DNA of 64,000 bases from Oehlia diaphana (GCA_003833135.1 QZLH01000296.1:40857-104856), one strand, 5' to 3'. Counted from the stretch's first letter, positions 47,524-61,591 are shown. Made by a program: numbers and translations. The notes: a model not told the origin generated them from the letters alone.

Positions 47524-48719
47524 ATTGGTGCTAAAATGATCTCTTTGGTTCTTTTATGCGTTATTTTTTTTAAAAAAATACGAATGGTTGAGTTGATTGT
47601 ATTCAAAGATTTTTATTTGTGTATTAACATTAATTATTTGCAATTTTTCTTTTTTTTTGCCTTTGTTAAGATTTAACATCGCTTGTTTAATTTATCTTCA
47701 TTTGTAATGATAACAAAACAAGAGATTGGATTATTTTATTTGAGACGTTTGATTGTTTTCTTTAAAAAATTCTTTAAAAATTCTTTATAATACTTTTTTT
47801 TTAAAAAAAAAGTATTTTCAAAAAATTAGGTTTTCTTTTTATCCTTCGTTGCAATTAAATTTGTATTAAATGGTTGCTAGTTTAACCAACTTGTCTAAAA
47901 ATAACAAATTAAAAAGATTTCACAAAATAATTCGCTTTATACTTTTAAAAACTGATACAGTGGATATAACGATTAAATAAAATGCTTTAATATATTAAAC
48001 ATGATAATATGTTACTGCTGTGTCCAAATTGGATCGAAATAGATCCCGTGTACTTCGTAACATCAAATAAGAAAAGATCTACTACGACTACTTGCTTGAT
48101 CTTACATAAGACTTGATTCCGGAAATACATTCCGTTACTTTTTCTCGCAAAAAGAAAATTTTTATTATTCAGACTTGAATCTATTAATTAATTTTAATTC
48201 TAGCGAAATAAATTTCAATTTTAAATTGTAAGTTTTTTTATTGCTCTTTTAAGGTAAGAAATAAAAAATGGCCTAAAAAATTCTAATTTTTAGATTTTAA
48301 TTTCTTTAATGAACATATATTAATATTTCCATTAACTAATGCCACATTTTATATTATTATTTATTAAGTTTTATGGATAAATTTTCATTTGCAATATATA
48401 TTAATTGTCAATTACTTTAAACCATTCAATCATATAGTTCAATCTTAAGAAAAGAAAAAGAACTACCTCTTTGATTTGATGTATATGCTATTAGCCTATT
48501 ACAAGTAACATAATAATTAAATTTTTTATTAAATTTTATTAGATTATTTGGCAATAAACAATATAATATCAAAATTTGAGATTTTTTTTTAAAAACTAAA
48601 ATCAGCCACAAACTAATTTTAAGTTAGTTGCAATACCCATAAACCTGCACATTGTTGCACAAGGTTGAATATATATTTAATGGCTTTAGATCATTTTTAT
48701 ACGTACCCTTTAAATAAAA
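47524..48719. other. Intergenic AT-rich region upstream of HGD
   Basis: Nearly 1.2 kb of AT-rich DNA. A hairpin-like TACTTTTTTTTTAAAAAAAAAGTA pattern lies near 47788-47815. The stretch 48001-48140 is somewhat richer in GC but has no recognised coding. It should hold the HGD promoter. Confidence 0.5.
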
Positions 48720-50796
48720 ATGACTAATAAAAATGATCCATATAAATACATGAAAGGTTTTGGAAATCATTTCTCCTCCGAAGCATTGCAAGATGCTTTA
48801 CCAAAAGGTGCAATTTTACATTATTTTACAAATTATTTCTTGTATTATAACTTTCAAACCATTCTACATTTTCCATTAGACCAGAATACTCCACAAAAAT
48901 GTCCATATGGCCTTTACGCCGAACAACTCTCAGGAACGGCGTTTACCGTAGACCGTAAGAACAATCAACGAAGGTATATAGATTTAATAATACTAATCTT
49001 TTTCAATGATCGTTCTTATCGGTCTGGTCGGCCTGACCCATGATTTATTTAATTGTGTCTTGAGCGCAGCTGGCTCTACCGAATTCGTCCTTCAGTTTGC
49101 CACCAGCCATTTACAAAACTCGATTCAAAATCCCATCATATCACTAATAAATTCGGCATAGGCGACATTCATCATATTCCAAATCAAATTCGCTGGAGCC
49201 CTTTTAATAAACTTTTGTTAGAAGACAATAAAAAAACTTCAAATGATATAGATTTTGTTCATGGATTACATACGTTGGCTGGCGCGGGTGACCCAACCAT
49301 CAAAAATGGTTTAGCAATTCATATTTACACTGCAAATGCAAATATGGATAACACGGCCTTTTATAACTCTGACGGTGATTTTTTGATTGTTCCACAACAT
49401 GGAAGACTTGATATCATCACCGAATTTGGTTGTTTGATGGTTGCTTCTAATGAAATTGTTGTTATTCCACGCGGAATTCGATATTCCATTAATTTTCCAG
49501 ACGGTCCTAGGTATCTAGACAAATTAAATTAATTTATGGTTCTTTTTATTTTTACTAAAAAAAAATATATATTTACTTAATAACGTAAGTCGTGGATATG
49601 TTCTCGAAGTCTTTGGTAATCACTTTGAATTACCTGATCTTGGACCGATAGGTTTAAGCGCTAATATTCATACTATTTATTTATTTTTATTAATCCTTCG
49701 CTACTAAATAGTCTTTTAATTTATTAATAGGAGCAAATGGACTAGCAAATCCACGTGATTTCCTAACGCCAGTAGCATCATTTGAGGAAAAAGAATGCGA
49801 TTATACGATAATTAATAAATATGCTGGACAGCTATTTGTTTCTAAACAAGTAAGAAAGATCTAACTTGTCTTATAGTCCTAAACGGAAAATTATATTTAT
49901 TCCATGATTATATTTTAAGGATCATTCGCCATTTGATGTTGTAGCTTGGCATGGAAATTATGTTCCCTATAAATATGATCTTGGAAAATTTAATACAGTA
50001 AATTCGGTATCCTTTGATCATATAGTAAGTTTTTCTCAATAAGATCGAATTCCTGAAGGGATATATCTCTTTTAATCGAATTATATTTTATTTTGATGCC
50101 TCCTTTATTTGAAAAGGATCCATCCATATTTACAGTACTTACATCAAAATCTGCTTTTCCCGGTACTGCAATCGCAGATTTTGTAATTTTCCCACCTAGA
50201 TGGGCTGTCCAAGAACATACCGTGAGTAAATAATAATTTAACATATAATTTAATATTTAAATTACATGAGAATAAATAAAAAAAAGTTCGAATGATTCTT
50301 AAGTTCCGACCGCCATATTTCCATCGCAATTGTATGTCTGAGTTTATGGGACTAATATCCGGTGCTTATGAGGCTAAATCCGAAGGTTTCTTACCTGGTG
50401 GTGCTAGGTATATTTATGTATATTTGCTTTTATGTATATTTTTAAATTTGAAATTGCTATTAATGTCTTTTCGATAGCCTTCATAGTCATATGACTCCAC
50501 ACGGTCCTGATTCAGCTACCTTTGAAAAAGCGTCTAACGATGATCTCAAGCCCGTTCGTGTAGCTGACGGTACAATGTGTATGTTGTAGTACGAAATAAT
50601 TTTTCCGCTCTTTTCTAAATATGTGCAACTAATATATATATCTACTAAATTAGCATTCATGTTTGAGTCATCATTAATGCTCGGCATAACTGAATGGGGA
50701 ATGTCTAATCAAGTGAATATTCAACATGATTATTGGAAAACTTGGAAAGAACTGAGAAATAATTTTGATACAAATAAATCAACTAAAGGTCAATAA
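48720..50796 (+). CDS. HGD: Homogentisate 1,2-dioxygenase
   Basis: Iron enzyme of tyrosine/phenylalanine catabolism: opens homogentisate to maleylacetoacetate. Start ATG 48720 ([20 protein letters not shown]). Motifs: [85 protein letters not shown]. Iron ligands are in [20 protein letters not shown] (His and Glu) and [17 protein letters not shown] (His). The human ligands are His335, Glu341 and His371. It ends [12 protein letters not shown] and TAA 50794-50796. Around eight exons; the first intron follows ALPK. The gene appears complete. Confidence 0.96.
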
Positions 50797-50873
50797 ATGC
50801 TATATCTTAAAAATTTTGAAAAAGGATACTTTATTAAATTAGAAGTTTACAAATAATACAAATAAATGTTTAA

Positions 50874-51712
50874 TTATTTTCCGCGTTCTGTCTTATTTTT
50901 ATTGACATATCTTGAAAATCTCAAAACACTTCCACTACGAATACCTATCTCCTGAATTCTAGCTTTATCTTCCAATAATTTTTGTCCTTCAAACATGAGA
51001 CAATAAGTTTTCCATATATATTTCCTAAGAAAAAAAGTAATGAAAAAATAATTAATATACGCATATATATTATTAAGAAATAGAAACTAATATTTCATAC
51101 CAACTTATTTTCTTGTTCCTTCTGCCCTTTTCTTTAAGAGCTCTTGTTACTTGTAAAACAATTAAATTTTTTATATCTGAAACTGTAGCATTTTGTCGTA
51201 CCACCATTTCTATAAAAATATATATATTTATACATATCAGAAATAATTCGAGTTCTTACAATTAAAAAAAAATTTTTTCGAAAATTACTTAATGTTTCAA
51301 GGCCACTTCTCAAAATAGTAATCTCAAATGCAGTTCCCATTTCCAAAGCAATAAGTGTATCAACATGTTCAAGAGTTAAAGAAGTTGTCGTAGTAGTTAG
51401 AGAACTTTCGCCAGTCATACTAGAATTGTTCTTATTTATGCCTCTATTGAGTAAAGCACGGTTATTGTTATCGCTACTAATGTATTTAGTTAGATCTGAA
51501 AGCAAAGGATCTTGAAAAAGTTGTTGCAACATTTTTTGAGTTTCGGTAAGTTTTGTATCTTCGTCAGGAACTATACAGTTAGAGGTTAAGCTAGTAGTGG
51601 GCAATGAGGAAGTAGAAAGTGAAATTAATGGAGGTTCAGGAAGAGGAGGAGGAGGCGGCGGTGGCAATGGTGGAATGGGTGGCATAGATGAAGGTGAAAT
51701 AGAATCCTCCAT
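50874..51712 (-). CDS. SNRNP25: U11/U12 small nuclear ribonucleoprotein 25 kDa-like protein (SNRNP25)
   Basis: Ubiquitin-fold protein specific to the U11/U12 di-snRNP of the minor spliceosome. Start ATG 51712 (MEDSISPSSMPPIPPLPPPP). The N-terminal half is a proline run then a Ser/Thr-rich region, about 110 residues longer than in animals. The conserved part begins near FEITILRSGLETL and continues MVVRQNATVSDIKNLIVLQV, KKISWKYIWKTYCLMFEGQK and LLEDKARIQEIGIRSGSVLR. This aligns with human SNRNP25 blocks VVVVQSATVLDLKKAI, ISWSYVWRTYHL and LTEDRKKLRDYGIR, recalled from memory. Three exons; TAA 50874-50876. Two U12-type introns occur in the same window, which supports the assignment. Confidence 0.86.
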
Positions 51713-51823
51713 ATTATGAGAAAGAGATAAAAAGAAGAAAATCTTTGAAATGATTATAACAAGTTTATTGACTTTATTATAACATTAATTGAATAATAAA
51801 ATTAAAAATATTTTATTGATGAA

Positions 51824-52896
51824 TTATAAAGGATGTGAAGGAGGATAGTCAAAAACAACTGCAGCATTTTCAGGTTCATATTTTATAGTTGTTGTCGAAG
51901 CATTTATAAATATAGTTTTTTTTCTATCTTGATCAGTAGATTCCCAAGTTTTCTCGAGTACACCATAAGCTTCATGAATATGCCCAAATATATGAACGTA
52001 AGGTTTTATAACCTTTATTCTTTCTAATAAATCTACACAACCGACGTTTTCTCCAGTATGATGTGTCTTATCCAAAATTTTATAAGGAGGACCATGTGTC
52101 ATTAATATGTGTGTAGTCTGCGGGATTTGTCCCCATTTTTCTGCAGCAAATTAACATAAAATCTATTATAAAATATAGTAAATATTTTTTTTTCCATGAC
52201 TTTTACTTACCTTTTAAAAATTGTCCACGTTGACCATTAAAAGCCCATTCACAAAACTCTGGTGTCCATGGACTTCCCCATATTTGAATTCCCTTGTCAG
52301 GAATTGTAAATGATTCTTCATTTAAATATACGACTCCATTACCAGCGTTTTTTATTATGTTAATAGCTTCTTTCGGATCTTCTTTACTATAGTGAAATCT
52401 ATTCCAATTTTTTTCATAAAAAGTTTCGTCTAACCTGATAAACATAATACTGTAAGATCAATTACAAATTTAACACAAAATGAAAAACACTTATATATGC
52501 AACTTACGTTAAGTCGTGGTTTCCCGCAATGATAACTTTATATCTAAAACATCATATTATCATGAGTGAAGATTAAATTATTTGATCTGAAAAATGAATT
52601 CCCACTTACTTATGTGGAAGATTTTTAATCCAGTTAATCGTATCTTTTACTTGTTCCACCTTACCTAAACCGGTCATATCTCCCGCATGAACTACAATAT
52701 TAAAAATCATTAAAATCAAAAATTTTTTGTAAATTACTTCAGTTAAATATTTACGAAAGACATCTCCGTTAGGAACTTGATATTTATCCCGATCAATTTT
52801 ATTATGAGTATCGCTAACACAAACGAAACGTGTCCAATTTGAAGAAAGTTTTTCTGGGATCTTTGATGCAAAATGAACTAAAATTTCTTGTGACAT
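51824..52896 (-). CDS. Calcineurin-like metallophosphoesterase (MPPED-like)
   Basis: Start ATG 52896 (MSQEILVHFASKIPEKLSSN). Metal-binding motifs of the metallophosphoesterase fold appear in order: CVSDTHNK, VHAGDMTGLG, IAGNHDLTLDE, LMTHGPPYKILD and HIFGHIHEAYG. The size, around 270 residues, and the THGPPxxILD block resemble the MPPED1/2 and fungal UPF0046 group, which act on cyclic nucleotides or phosphodiesters in vitro. The natural substrate is not known. Five exons; stop TAA 51824-51826. The upstream in-frame GTG leader was not used as the start. It runs in the same direction as SNRNP25, 111 bases upstream of it. Confidence 0.9.
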
Positions 52897-52994
52897 TGAG
52901 CGATTAAACGATAAACTTTTTTTTCGAAATGATCGACAGCTGTAAATCGGATTTTTCACCAAGCCCTGTCACAGAAATTACGCAATTTACCATA

Positions 52995-54387
52995 ATGATT
53001 TCCCTGCGAAGAATCTCCGCTCAAATCACTAGCAAAGGATCCTTATTCGCGGTAATTAACTTAAATGTGACCAATATCGAACCCGTGCTCATTTTTTTTT
53101 AAAAAAAAATAGATTAGACCTCTTCTTGTCCTTCGTGGTTATGCAACTTCTCAAGACGTTTCGACCTTGATTCTAGTTGAACACAAAGATAAATCTATTG
53201 CTTCTTCTACACTCAATGCGTTCACAGCTGCTTCAAAACTCGGTAACAATATAACTGCTCTTGTTGCCGGTGAAGATCCCGGGCATGTAGCTTTGGAGGT
53301 TTCCAAAATTAATGGCGTTTCCAAAGTTCTCGTAGCAAAAGATAAAGCTTATGAACACGGACTTGCAGAAGTTTATGCGCCTTTGCTAGCTTCTGCACAG
53401 AAACAGCTAAAGTTTACACATTTGGTTGCCTCTCATTCAGCATTTGGCAAAAATATTATGCCTCGCGCCGCAGCATTATTAGATGTTGCTCAAATTTCGG
53501 ATGTTATTGATATCGAGTCGCCAGACATTTTTGTGAGACCAATTTATGCAGGTTTGTTAATTTTACTAACAACATCACGTTAATATTGATAAATGAACTT
53601 AAATTATAGTTGTAATTTAGGGAACGCTATCGCTAAGGTAAAATCAAAAGATCCTATTAAAGTTTTAACCATTAGAGGAACAGCATTTCCTCCCGTTCCT
53701 GTAGGAGATCAGGCAGGAGTTTCATCTGAGGCCGCGCCTGAATCCGAGAAACTTACTTTGACTGAATGGGTTAGTGAAGAACTTCAAAAAAGCGATCGAC
53801 CAGAACTTGGCACAGCAACAAAAGTTGTATCGGGTGGTAGAGCTTTGAAAAGTAGAGAGAATTTCGATAAGTTAATTTTTAGTCTTGCTGATTCAATTGG
53901 AGCTGCTGGTAAAGTTGATGCTTTTTCTTTTTGATGATATATAATTCCTTTCAGCATCCTAATTTTTAAATTCCATTAGTTGGAGGTTCAAGAGCTGCTG
54001 TAGATTCAGGATATTGTGATAATGCTATACAAGTTGGACAAACAGGAAAAGTTGTCGCGCCAGGTACGCTTGCTTATTTCTATACAATTTTGTAATAAAA
54101 AGTATGTTTCTAAATGATATATCCCGTTTTATAGAATTTTACTTGGCTGTAGGTATTAGTGGAGCAATACAACACATAGCTGGAATGAAGGACAGTAAAG
54201 TGATAGCAGCAATTAATAGTGATCCTGATGCACCTATTTTTCAGGTATTTTGATTATGTAACTTGCAACATTCCCTTTTTATTAACTAATATAATATGAA
54301 TTTAATAATTTATAGATTTCAGATTATGGACTCGTCGCGGACTTATTCACTGCTGTTCCTGAATTGACGGAAAAATTAAAAAAATGA
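52995..54387 (+). CDS. ETFA: Electron transfer flavoprotein subunit alpha, mitochondrial
   Basis: FAD-binding subunit of ETF, which passes electrons from acyl-CoA dehydrogenases to ETF-QO in the mitochondrial matrix. Start ATG 52995 ([19 protein letters not shown]) with an Arg-rich presequence; exon 2 continues [19 protein letters not shown]. Then [57 protein letters not shown], and the FAD-binding block [40 protein letters not shown], then [20 protein letters not shown]. It ends [12 protein letters not shown] 54385-54387. Six exons. Divergent from the metallophosphoesterase with only 98 bases between starts. Confidence 0.96.
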
Positions 54388-54613
54388 ATAATAATAAAAA
54401 AAATGTGATAAATTATAAATTAACTTTACATAAAAGGCAACGATTTGCAATATTCTGGTGTTCCTTTATACGCGTTTTATCTGCGGGGGGAACAAAGATT
54501 GCGAGTGACGTAAATAAAATCTGATTATTAAAAATTGATTTTGATCCTTTCAGAACGACCAGGTTTATAAGAACTAAGAACATAAAATTTAAAATTTTTA
54601 TATTGCGAAAAAA

Positions 54614-57600
54614 ATGCTTGATTACACAGAATGGTCTCCAGATAGTTTCAAAATCTTATATAATAAAATTCAACAGGCAATAAATATTGCTACCGATAAT
54701 GTCTTAATGGAACTTAATCCTCGTTTAATTGAATATAAACCATGGTTTCTTCTATTATTTGACGAACCAAAACCAGATTTAGAGAAAGAATATGCAATTA
54801 AGCAAGGTTAGTCTTTATGTTTTATACCGATTTCCTTTTATAAACCGCAGGTTTACATTATCGAAAGCAGGTTATTTATTCCAAGTAAATTTATGAAGAG
54901 TAAATATATTTATAATTCAGGAATATGATCCTTTACATCAATAATATATTAGGCGAACCGGTGTTCATAAAAGGCAAACCATATAGGTTTTCACGTACAG
55001 AAATTTACGAAATTATTGATATCGCTCACAGTCTCAATATCAGTGAAGATTTTGCAGCTACAATGCACCAACATGCAAAGGAACTTAAGTCAAGATACAA
55101 TAAACCAGTCGCTGAAACTGCAATTGCTCTTTATTATGATGAAAAGACTTACATGTTGTTAAGTTTATTGACTATTTTCAGTAAAGCTTATGATACCGAG
55201 ATTAAAGAAAAAGTAAGAGATGCTTTAAAAACATTCATTAATGGTTTGTTCAAATCATATGAAAATTTAAATCAAGGTCTTTTATATGGTATTAAATTAA
55301 TGAAAACTATTGAGATTTTGAGATCTCGTATGTTAGATCTGGAAGGACGTTATCAACAACTCATTAACAATAGAAGTTCTGTTATAACCTCAGAGCAATT
55401 TTTATATTTAAATGAAGGTGCTATTCTACCCTCAGTTGACGAGAAAGTCATTTTGCAAAGAATGGCCTCAATTACCACACATCGAAAATATCTTGCATAT
55501 ATTATATGGAAGATGGCTTTCACTTATCTTTTTTCAACTCAAGAAATTTTGTATTTATGCAAAATGCTTGAAAATCTTGATCTTAAAGATAATGTCTATC
55601 CTTATTTAATCGCTGCACTATTGGCAATTATCAACACTTCATCGGATCATTTTCTTAATGATTTAACCGCAAAAGAGAAATTTGAAGAGTTAATGAAAGA
55701 CACAGATTTTATCAATAATTTTACAAATATTATAAATCAAGATACATGGATGGTTAATGCCGCCAAAGCAGCTGTTTTGATAGAATGGAGTATATTTATA
55801 GTAGATTCGATAAAAAAAAATCCCGGTTTAGAAATAAATTTGAATATTAAGTCAGAACATTTATCAGAAATGTTTCATCGAGCTGTAGTTAACGATGCTT
55901 TTCAATTTATAACACATTATCTTCTTTCGTTTCAAAAGACTGAAACGGAATCTATTTTTATGGAGAATCTCCCAAACGTTGAAAATGTTTGGCATAAAAC
56001 AAACAACGGTGAAATGTCTTTCTGTGGCCTTATACTTATACCTCCGGGAAAAACACCAAAAACTATTCGTGAGCTTGAAAAGGACTTTCAAAATAATCTT
56101 CGTAAACAGCTTGAGCATTTTGTATTTAAACTAGTTAGTAAGAACATGAGTTATCTACAAAAGATTAGACGACAAGAGGAAGATGCAATTCAATCAGCTA
56201 CAACAGAACCTGCTACTCCCAGCACGAGTAAATTTCCTTCCACTCCTAGCTCGAAACCAAAGAAGACTTCAGTATTACGTCATGATATAGAAGCCTTTTT
56301 TATTTTAATTGCGACTTTATTCCGTAATCTTCCTGACGAAGGTCTAAAATGTTGGGTAGAAACGAAATCATTGATTAATTGGGGAGCAAGTTTTCAAGAA
56401 ACTGGAATGATGTGTGCGTATTTGGAAATGTTAAGTTCACTTGCAACCGGTAATGAATGTAGTACATATGCTTATGAATTTCTTTCGCGTGCTTCAACAA
56501 GCGGAGGATGGTGTTCTTGGCAAACTTTGTTCAATGCTATGGAGAGTTATAATATTGATATGGTTGATGAAATGGTGGAAATTCCTAAAGAAGAAGTGCA
56601 ACTTTTGATCTCTTTCTTACGTGTTTTCAGACAAGTCGTTAAATACTGTGTTCAAGCAAGAGTCGATTTTATTAAACGTAATATTTTAAAGCTTCTTTTT
56701 AGTTTGGTATCACAGCATATACCAACTGAATTAAAGGCTGAACTTTATTATGCTGTTGCTGCTTTCTGTGTTCCGAACGATGATTTATATCTTGAATTAA
56801 TTTTAAAAGTTTGGACAATACTTGAAGAGGAACAAATCGTTCCAACTGTACCAAAAAATCTTAAAATAGGGACAACTTCAACGGTGGAGCCTTCGAACTT
56901 TCAAACGCATGATATGTCAGCCATCAGGAAGGAGATAGAGGAGATAGAATCTTCTAAAAAAATTTTCTTTCAAACATTGGCATTTATTAAGCTTATTAGC
57001 ACTTTGATTTACGTTCCTGAACAGCATATTACTTTACGATGTGGATTTCCAGTTCGTTCACCTACCATACATGAACAATTAGGATTTGATTATCGAACAC
57101 CTGGAATCACACCTTATGTCAGTTTTATAGTAGACGATATTTTTGTAAAAGCACCCACGAGAGAATATATTTTTAATTCCCAAAAATGGGAGATTATAGC
57201 AAATTCTTTAGAAATTATTGAAAAATGCCTGATTTCTTTTGATTTAACCGGGCCATTATTTGAAAAAAACCATTATTTTGCAAAATCTACAAAACAAATA
57301 CAAATACAAAAAAGAATGAATAAAGAAGAAGATCTAGTCTTCAATAATGACGAAATAGAATATTTAAGAAATCATCCTGGATATAACATTATGAAAAGGC
57401 TTCTGACTAATTCTCGACTTATGGAAGTTATTTTAGAAATTATAGCTACCGGAAAGAATATATTGGTTGATAAATACGAAGCATCTTCTGACATTATCGA
57501 ACCTCTTATACGTTGTTTAAAGATTCTGTGGATTGCACTGGAAAAACAAGATAGATTTTTGAAAACTTTAGTTCCACTTGTTAATGGCAATACTCCAGGA

Positions 57601-60600
57601 TATCTTGAACATGCTTTTCTTTCAAAGAAGGAAATCATTGTATCGATTGCATTATTACTTGATAGTGAGAATGCCGATGTCTGTTTTTATGCAGTCAAAA
57701 TATTAACTTGTCTTTCCAAGTCAACGATATTTAATTCCAAGGATAATCTTGGAGCCAGTAGAGTTAATAGATTGTCTAGTATTTTGGAGACTAGTCAATT
57801 TGCGAATGAAATTTTAAATAATTTTGTCAAACGATTAGAATTAAGAGGTGACGATTACTGGGATTTTAGTATTGATCAAAGAAATTTTGAGCTTGTTCAA
57901 CTGTGCCTTAAATATTTGTCAAAACCCGACGAGGAAGAATTTAGCGCAGAATCATTGTCAAAAGAAGAAAATATTTCACTTTCCACAGTCAGTTGTGCTA
58001 TATTAGACCTAATATTGGAAAATCTTAGACCTGGTAGAATTCAACCTACCATTTCACATTTTCTTCTGGGTTATGATATCCGTGGATCACTACAAGTCCC
58101 AGTAATTAAATATGTTGCTGATGATTATAGAGAGTCTTGTTTACACAAAGTAATGGAAATTCTTGGTCATCCCATCAATAAGTTTACTGAGCAAAGTAAT
58201 AAGATCAATAAACAACTTTTGAATTATCCTTCACTTGTAGCACGTTGTTATCAAATTCTTTATAGACTTTGTGTTGATAACACCACTTCAGATGCTACGA
58301 TGTTATTTTTGCGAAGTCAAAAGTTTATTTCAAATCAATTTAGAACAATGCCTCTGTATATTGTTCAGCCGGATTTAGAACCAAAATGGGATCAAGGGAT
58401 TATGACAAGATTGGATAAACAGGAAATTGAAATCGATTGGGTCAGTCTTTGTGCCAACCTTGATGAACGGACTTGGTTGATGAAAATGGTATCATTAGAG
58501 TTACGTAAGGTTCAAACTCGTAGTGGTATCCAAAATTTGTTGGCTTTAATTTATGGATTTGAAGTAGTTAAATCGAAAGACAGAAATTCTATGGATTTAG
58601 ATGTTAATAGTCCCTTAACTATGAAAATCCTTGATATATTAAATATGTTGGAATTTTTCTGGGATGATTCATGGCAAATGCAACCACCCCAGCAACATTA
58701 TTTTGAGAAAGTTAATATCGAGACATGGTTATATCGTAATGAGAGAGGAATTGAAGTATATCGCTTGCAAGATGTCTTCTCTGAGCTATATCAACTATAT
58801 AAACATTTCCATAAGCGAGGAGTTACATTCGATGATAAAAATTTACGAAACGAAATAAAACAAATTATGAAATTTTGTTTTTTTCATAATCGTAATCGTG
58901 AATTTGTTCATGCAAGGAACGAATGTTTTAAAGCTTGGAGAGAAATTATTGAAATGACAGTTATTAAACATTATAATTTATTGCGATTTGAGGTTCGAGA
59001 ATCTACCTTTCATGATATTCTGATGGGATTATTAACGATAATGAAAAATGAGAATGATGTTATTGCGGGAGTTCTTAGTAAAGTTGTTCTTACCATAATA
59101 ACCGCACTGCGTTTGGATCGCAAGCGTCAAACAGTTTTACATCTGACAAGCCTTTCGAATATTGCACAATTGAGGGTTCCTTCTGAACGACTTTATTCTA
59201 TATTCAAATTGATTCTTGATTGTCTCATTGGACCAGGATTTCCACCTGAAGTACGCAACCATATATATTGTACAATGTTCAATTATTTGCATTATATCGA
59301 CTCTGATCCGAATTTTACGATGGGGTCGAGACCTCAGCACGAATTTGCATTAACGCTAGGTGGTGCTAGATCTGCGCTTGATGGTGGTAACCTTTCAGTA
59401 CTTCATAGTTGCGGTGATCGTTTACTCGAAATTATACGCTTAGATGCTTCTGAAGGACCCGTGGAAGGGAAACTTTGTTCTTTAAATATCCTTACCGCTT
59501 TATGCAGTCTGGGAAAACGCGAAAAGAGTAATTTCATCATTGATTATATTGTACGGACACATTTCCTAAGTACTGTGGTAAAGAGTTTAAAGAATCATAA
59601 TGATTTATTGTTAAAGGCAATAAGACCAAGGCCTGGTAAGCATTAATATTATTCATTTTAAAAATTACGATAAATCATACTTAGTATAATTTTTCTTTAG
59701 AGCAATCTGCTTTGCAAGCAAAACATGTATTTGAATCCAGAGTGGTATTGTTAATTCGTATAGCACAACGTCGTGATTGTGCTCTTAAATTGATGGAATC
59801 GGGAGTTTTTGAGTACTTGGATGAACTAACATTTCTAGATGAAAGACCAAAATTTAATAAAACAGCAAATGGTAAATTTTAAATATATTTTAAAAAAAAT
59901 AATAATAATAAATATCCGGTAATTTTTTTTTTTTTTTTCAGATTCCGATGATAACCCTGAGTTCAAACGGTATCATGAGCTTTTAATCATTATACTGCGT
60001 CTTATTGCTTGTATCCTTACGAGCATAGGACATGAAAGCGGACCTGTTTTAATAAAAGTATGATTTTTCCCTATGCTGAATTTCAGATTTTATATATATC
60101 TCAATGATTTGATCTTATTTTCGTGTTTAGGCATCAAGATTCGTAAGTAGACATCAAGGATTGATGCTAGAAATATTGACAGATATTTCTCCAGTCGATT
60201 TATTAGTTTCACCAAATTTAGAGGTCAAAGATAATGCTATATTAAGTATTGGAGTTGTTCACGAAATGTCTCGTATATTTTACTTCTTGGGTGTTAAGCT
60301 AGAAGCTATTGATAAAGTAGTAAGTACATTTATAGTATAAATTTCTTTTATTTTACTATTAATCACATTGAAATTTTTATTGTTATAGCGTCGAGAGACA
60401 CATCAACGGACATTTCAAGAAATTTTAAAAGAATTAATGATACGATTCTTTCCGGTGCGAAAAAGTTTGGTGACAATGACAACAGGAAATGAAGCCGACA
60501 TAAAATGTAATCACATATAAGGATCTTGTTAAAATGATAATTCACAACATTATTAACTAGTATTAATTAATTTTATTTAAAGATGCGCAAGAACAAATTG

Positions 60601-61591
60601 AAAATATTAATAGGAATTTTTTGGGGTGGTGCCAAATAGTGACTGCGAGCACAAAAGGTGTTCAAGGTAAAAGATTAATCTAATTGTTTAAATTTATTTT
60701 AGTTTTGTAATTATATCAATTTTTATTTTATTTATCCAAATAATAGACTTTAGACCGATTTTTACAGCGATCCTTGAATACGCCAAAAGGCCTGATAATG
60801 ATTATCGTGGCGATCTTAGTAAGTTTTTTTTTTAAAGATTAAAATTTATTGATACAATCAATTTAATTTTATTATCCTCCTTAATACAGAGGAACCTGAA
60901 CTTTCAATATGCATAAATTACGTTCGCACTTCTATAGATATTTTAAATCACCATATGCAAAATTTCGGGAGAATATCTATCAAACTTGAAAAAGGCGATA
61001 ACATTGAAGAGGTAATTTCAAAATTGCACCACAAAATTTCCTTATTTTAATTTTATATTATTGTTTCAGATTCTATCTGGGCTTCGTAATGAAGATGTTG
61101 ATGATTTAAATGATTCACAACGAAAGAGTTTAGCATTGCGTACTTTACAGGAACAGCTTAGTAAAACGTCGAAGTGTATTACACAACATTCATGTAAGAA
61201 CTTTGTTATTTATTATACTTCATATAATTTTCTAAAGCAATATATTTCTATTTTCCTAATATTAAGATGACGTAGAGATCTCTTTACTTTTAATATGGCG
61301 GCATCTTGACCATTATATGATGACAAAGTTTACTCGAGGAATCTCTACAACATCGCTTGGGAATACTGATAAAACGGCTTTACAAAAAGACGCAAAATTA
61401 GTCTTGACAGACATATTAGAGAAACTAGAATCTTTTGAGAAGAATACTGTAAGTTCAATTTTATATTAATAATATTTTAATTATAATATTTTTAAATAAT
61501 TGTATTTCTTTATGTATAGGCCATAAAATATAAAACGCGGAATGAATATATTCAAATGATACTTCGCAAGATAAAAGCACTTATTGCTTGA
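54614..61591 (+). CDS. NUP192: Nucleoporin Nup192/Nup205
   Basis: Large alpha-solenoid scaffold nucleoporin of the inner ring of the nuclear pore. Exon 1 (54614-54806) encodes MLDYTEWSPDSFKILYNKIQ and ends at IKQ. The acceptor at 54953 resumes GEPVFIKGKPYRF, as in Nup192 family N-termini; the ATG at 54925 is inside the intron and is not used. The main exon runs 54953-59635 (4683 bases), with LYYAVAAFCVPN, RPGRIQPTISHFLLGYDI and SHFLLGYD-type family blocks. About nine short exons follow to YIQMILRKIKALIA, TGA 61589-61591. Estimated length about 1,900 residues, in line with Nup192/205. A Ser/Thr/Pro linker (ATTEPATPSTSKFPSTPSSK) is near residue 500. Confidence 0.92.

Noticed and set aside
52897..52962. 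Longer metallophosphoesterase start with a Ser/Arg-rich leader
   Set aside because: The extra leader begins with GTG and not ATG; the ATG at 52896 gives a normal N-terminus.
54925..54952. ATG at 54925 as the NUP192 start
   Set aside because: It lies in the intron; the upstream exon joins in frame to the acceptor at 54952/54953 and gives a family-like N-terminus.
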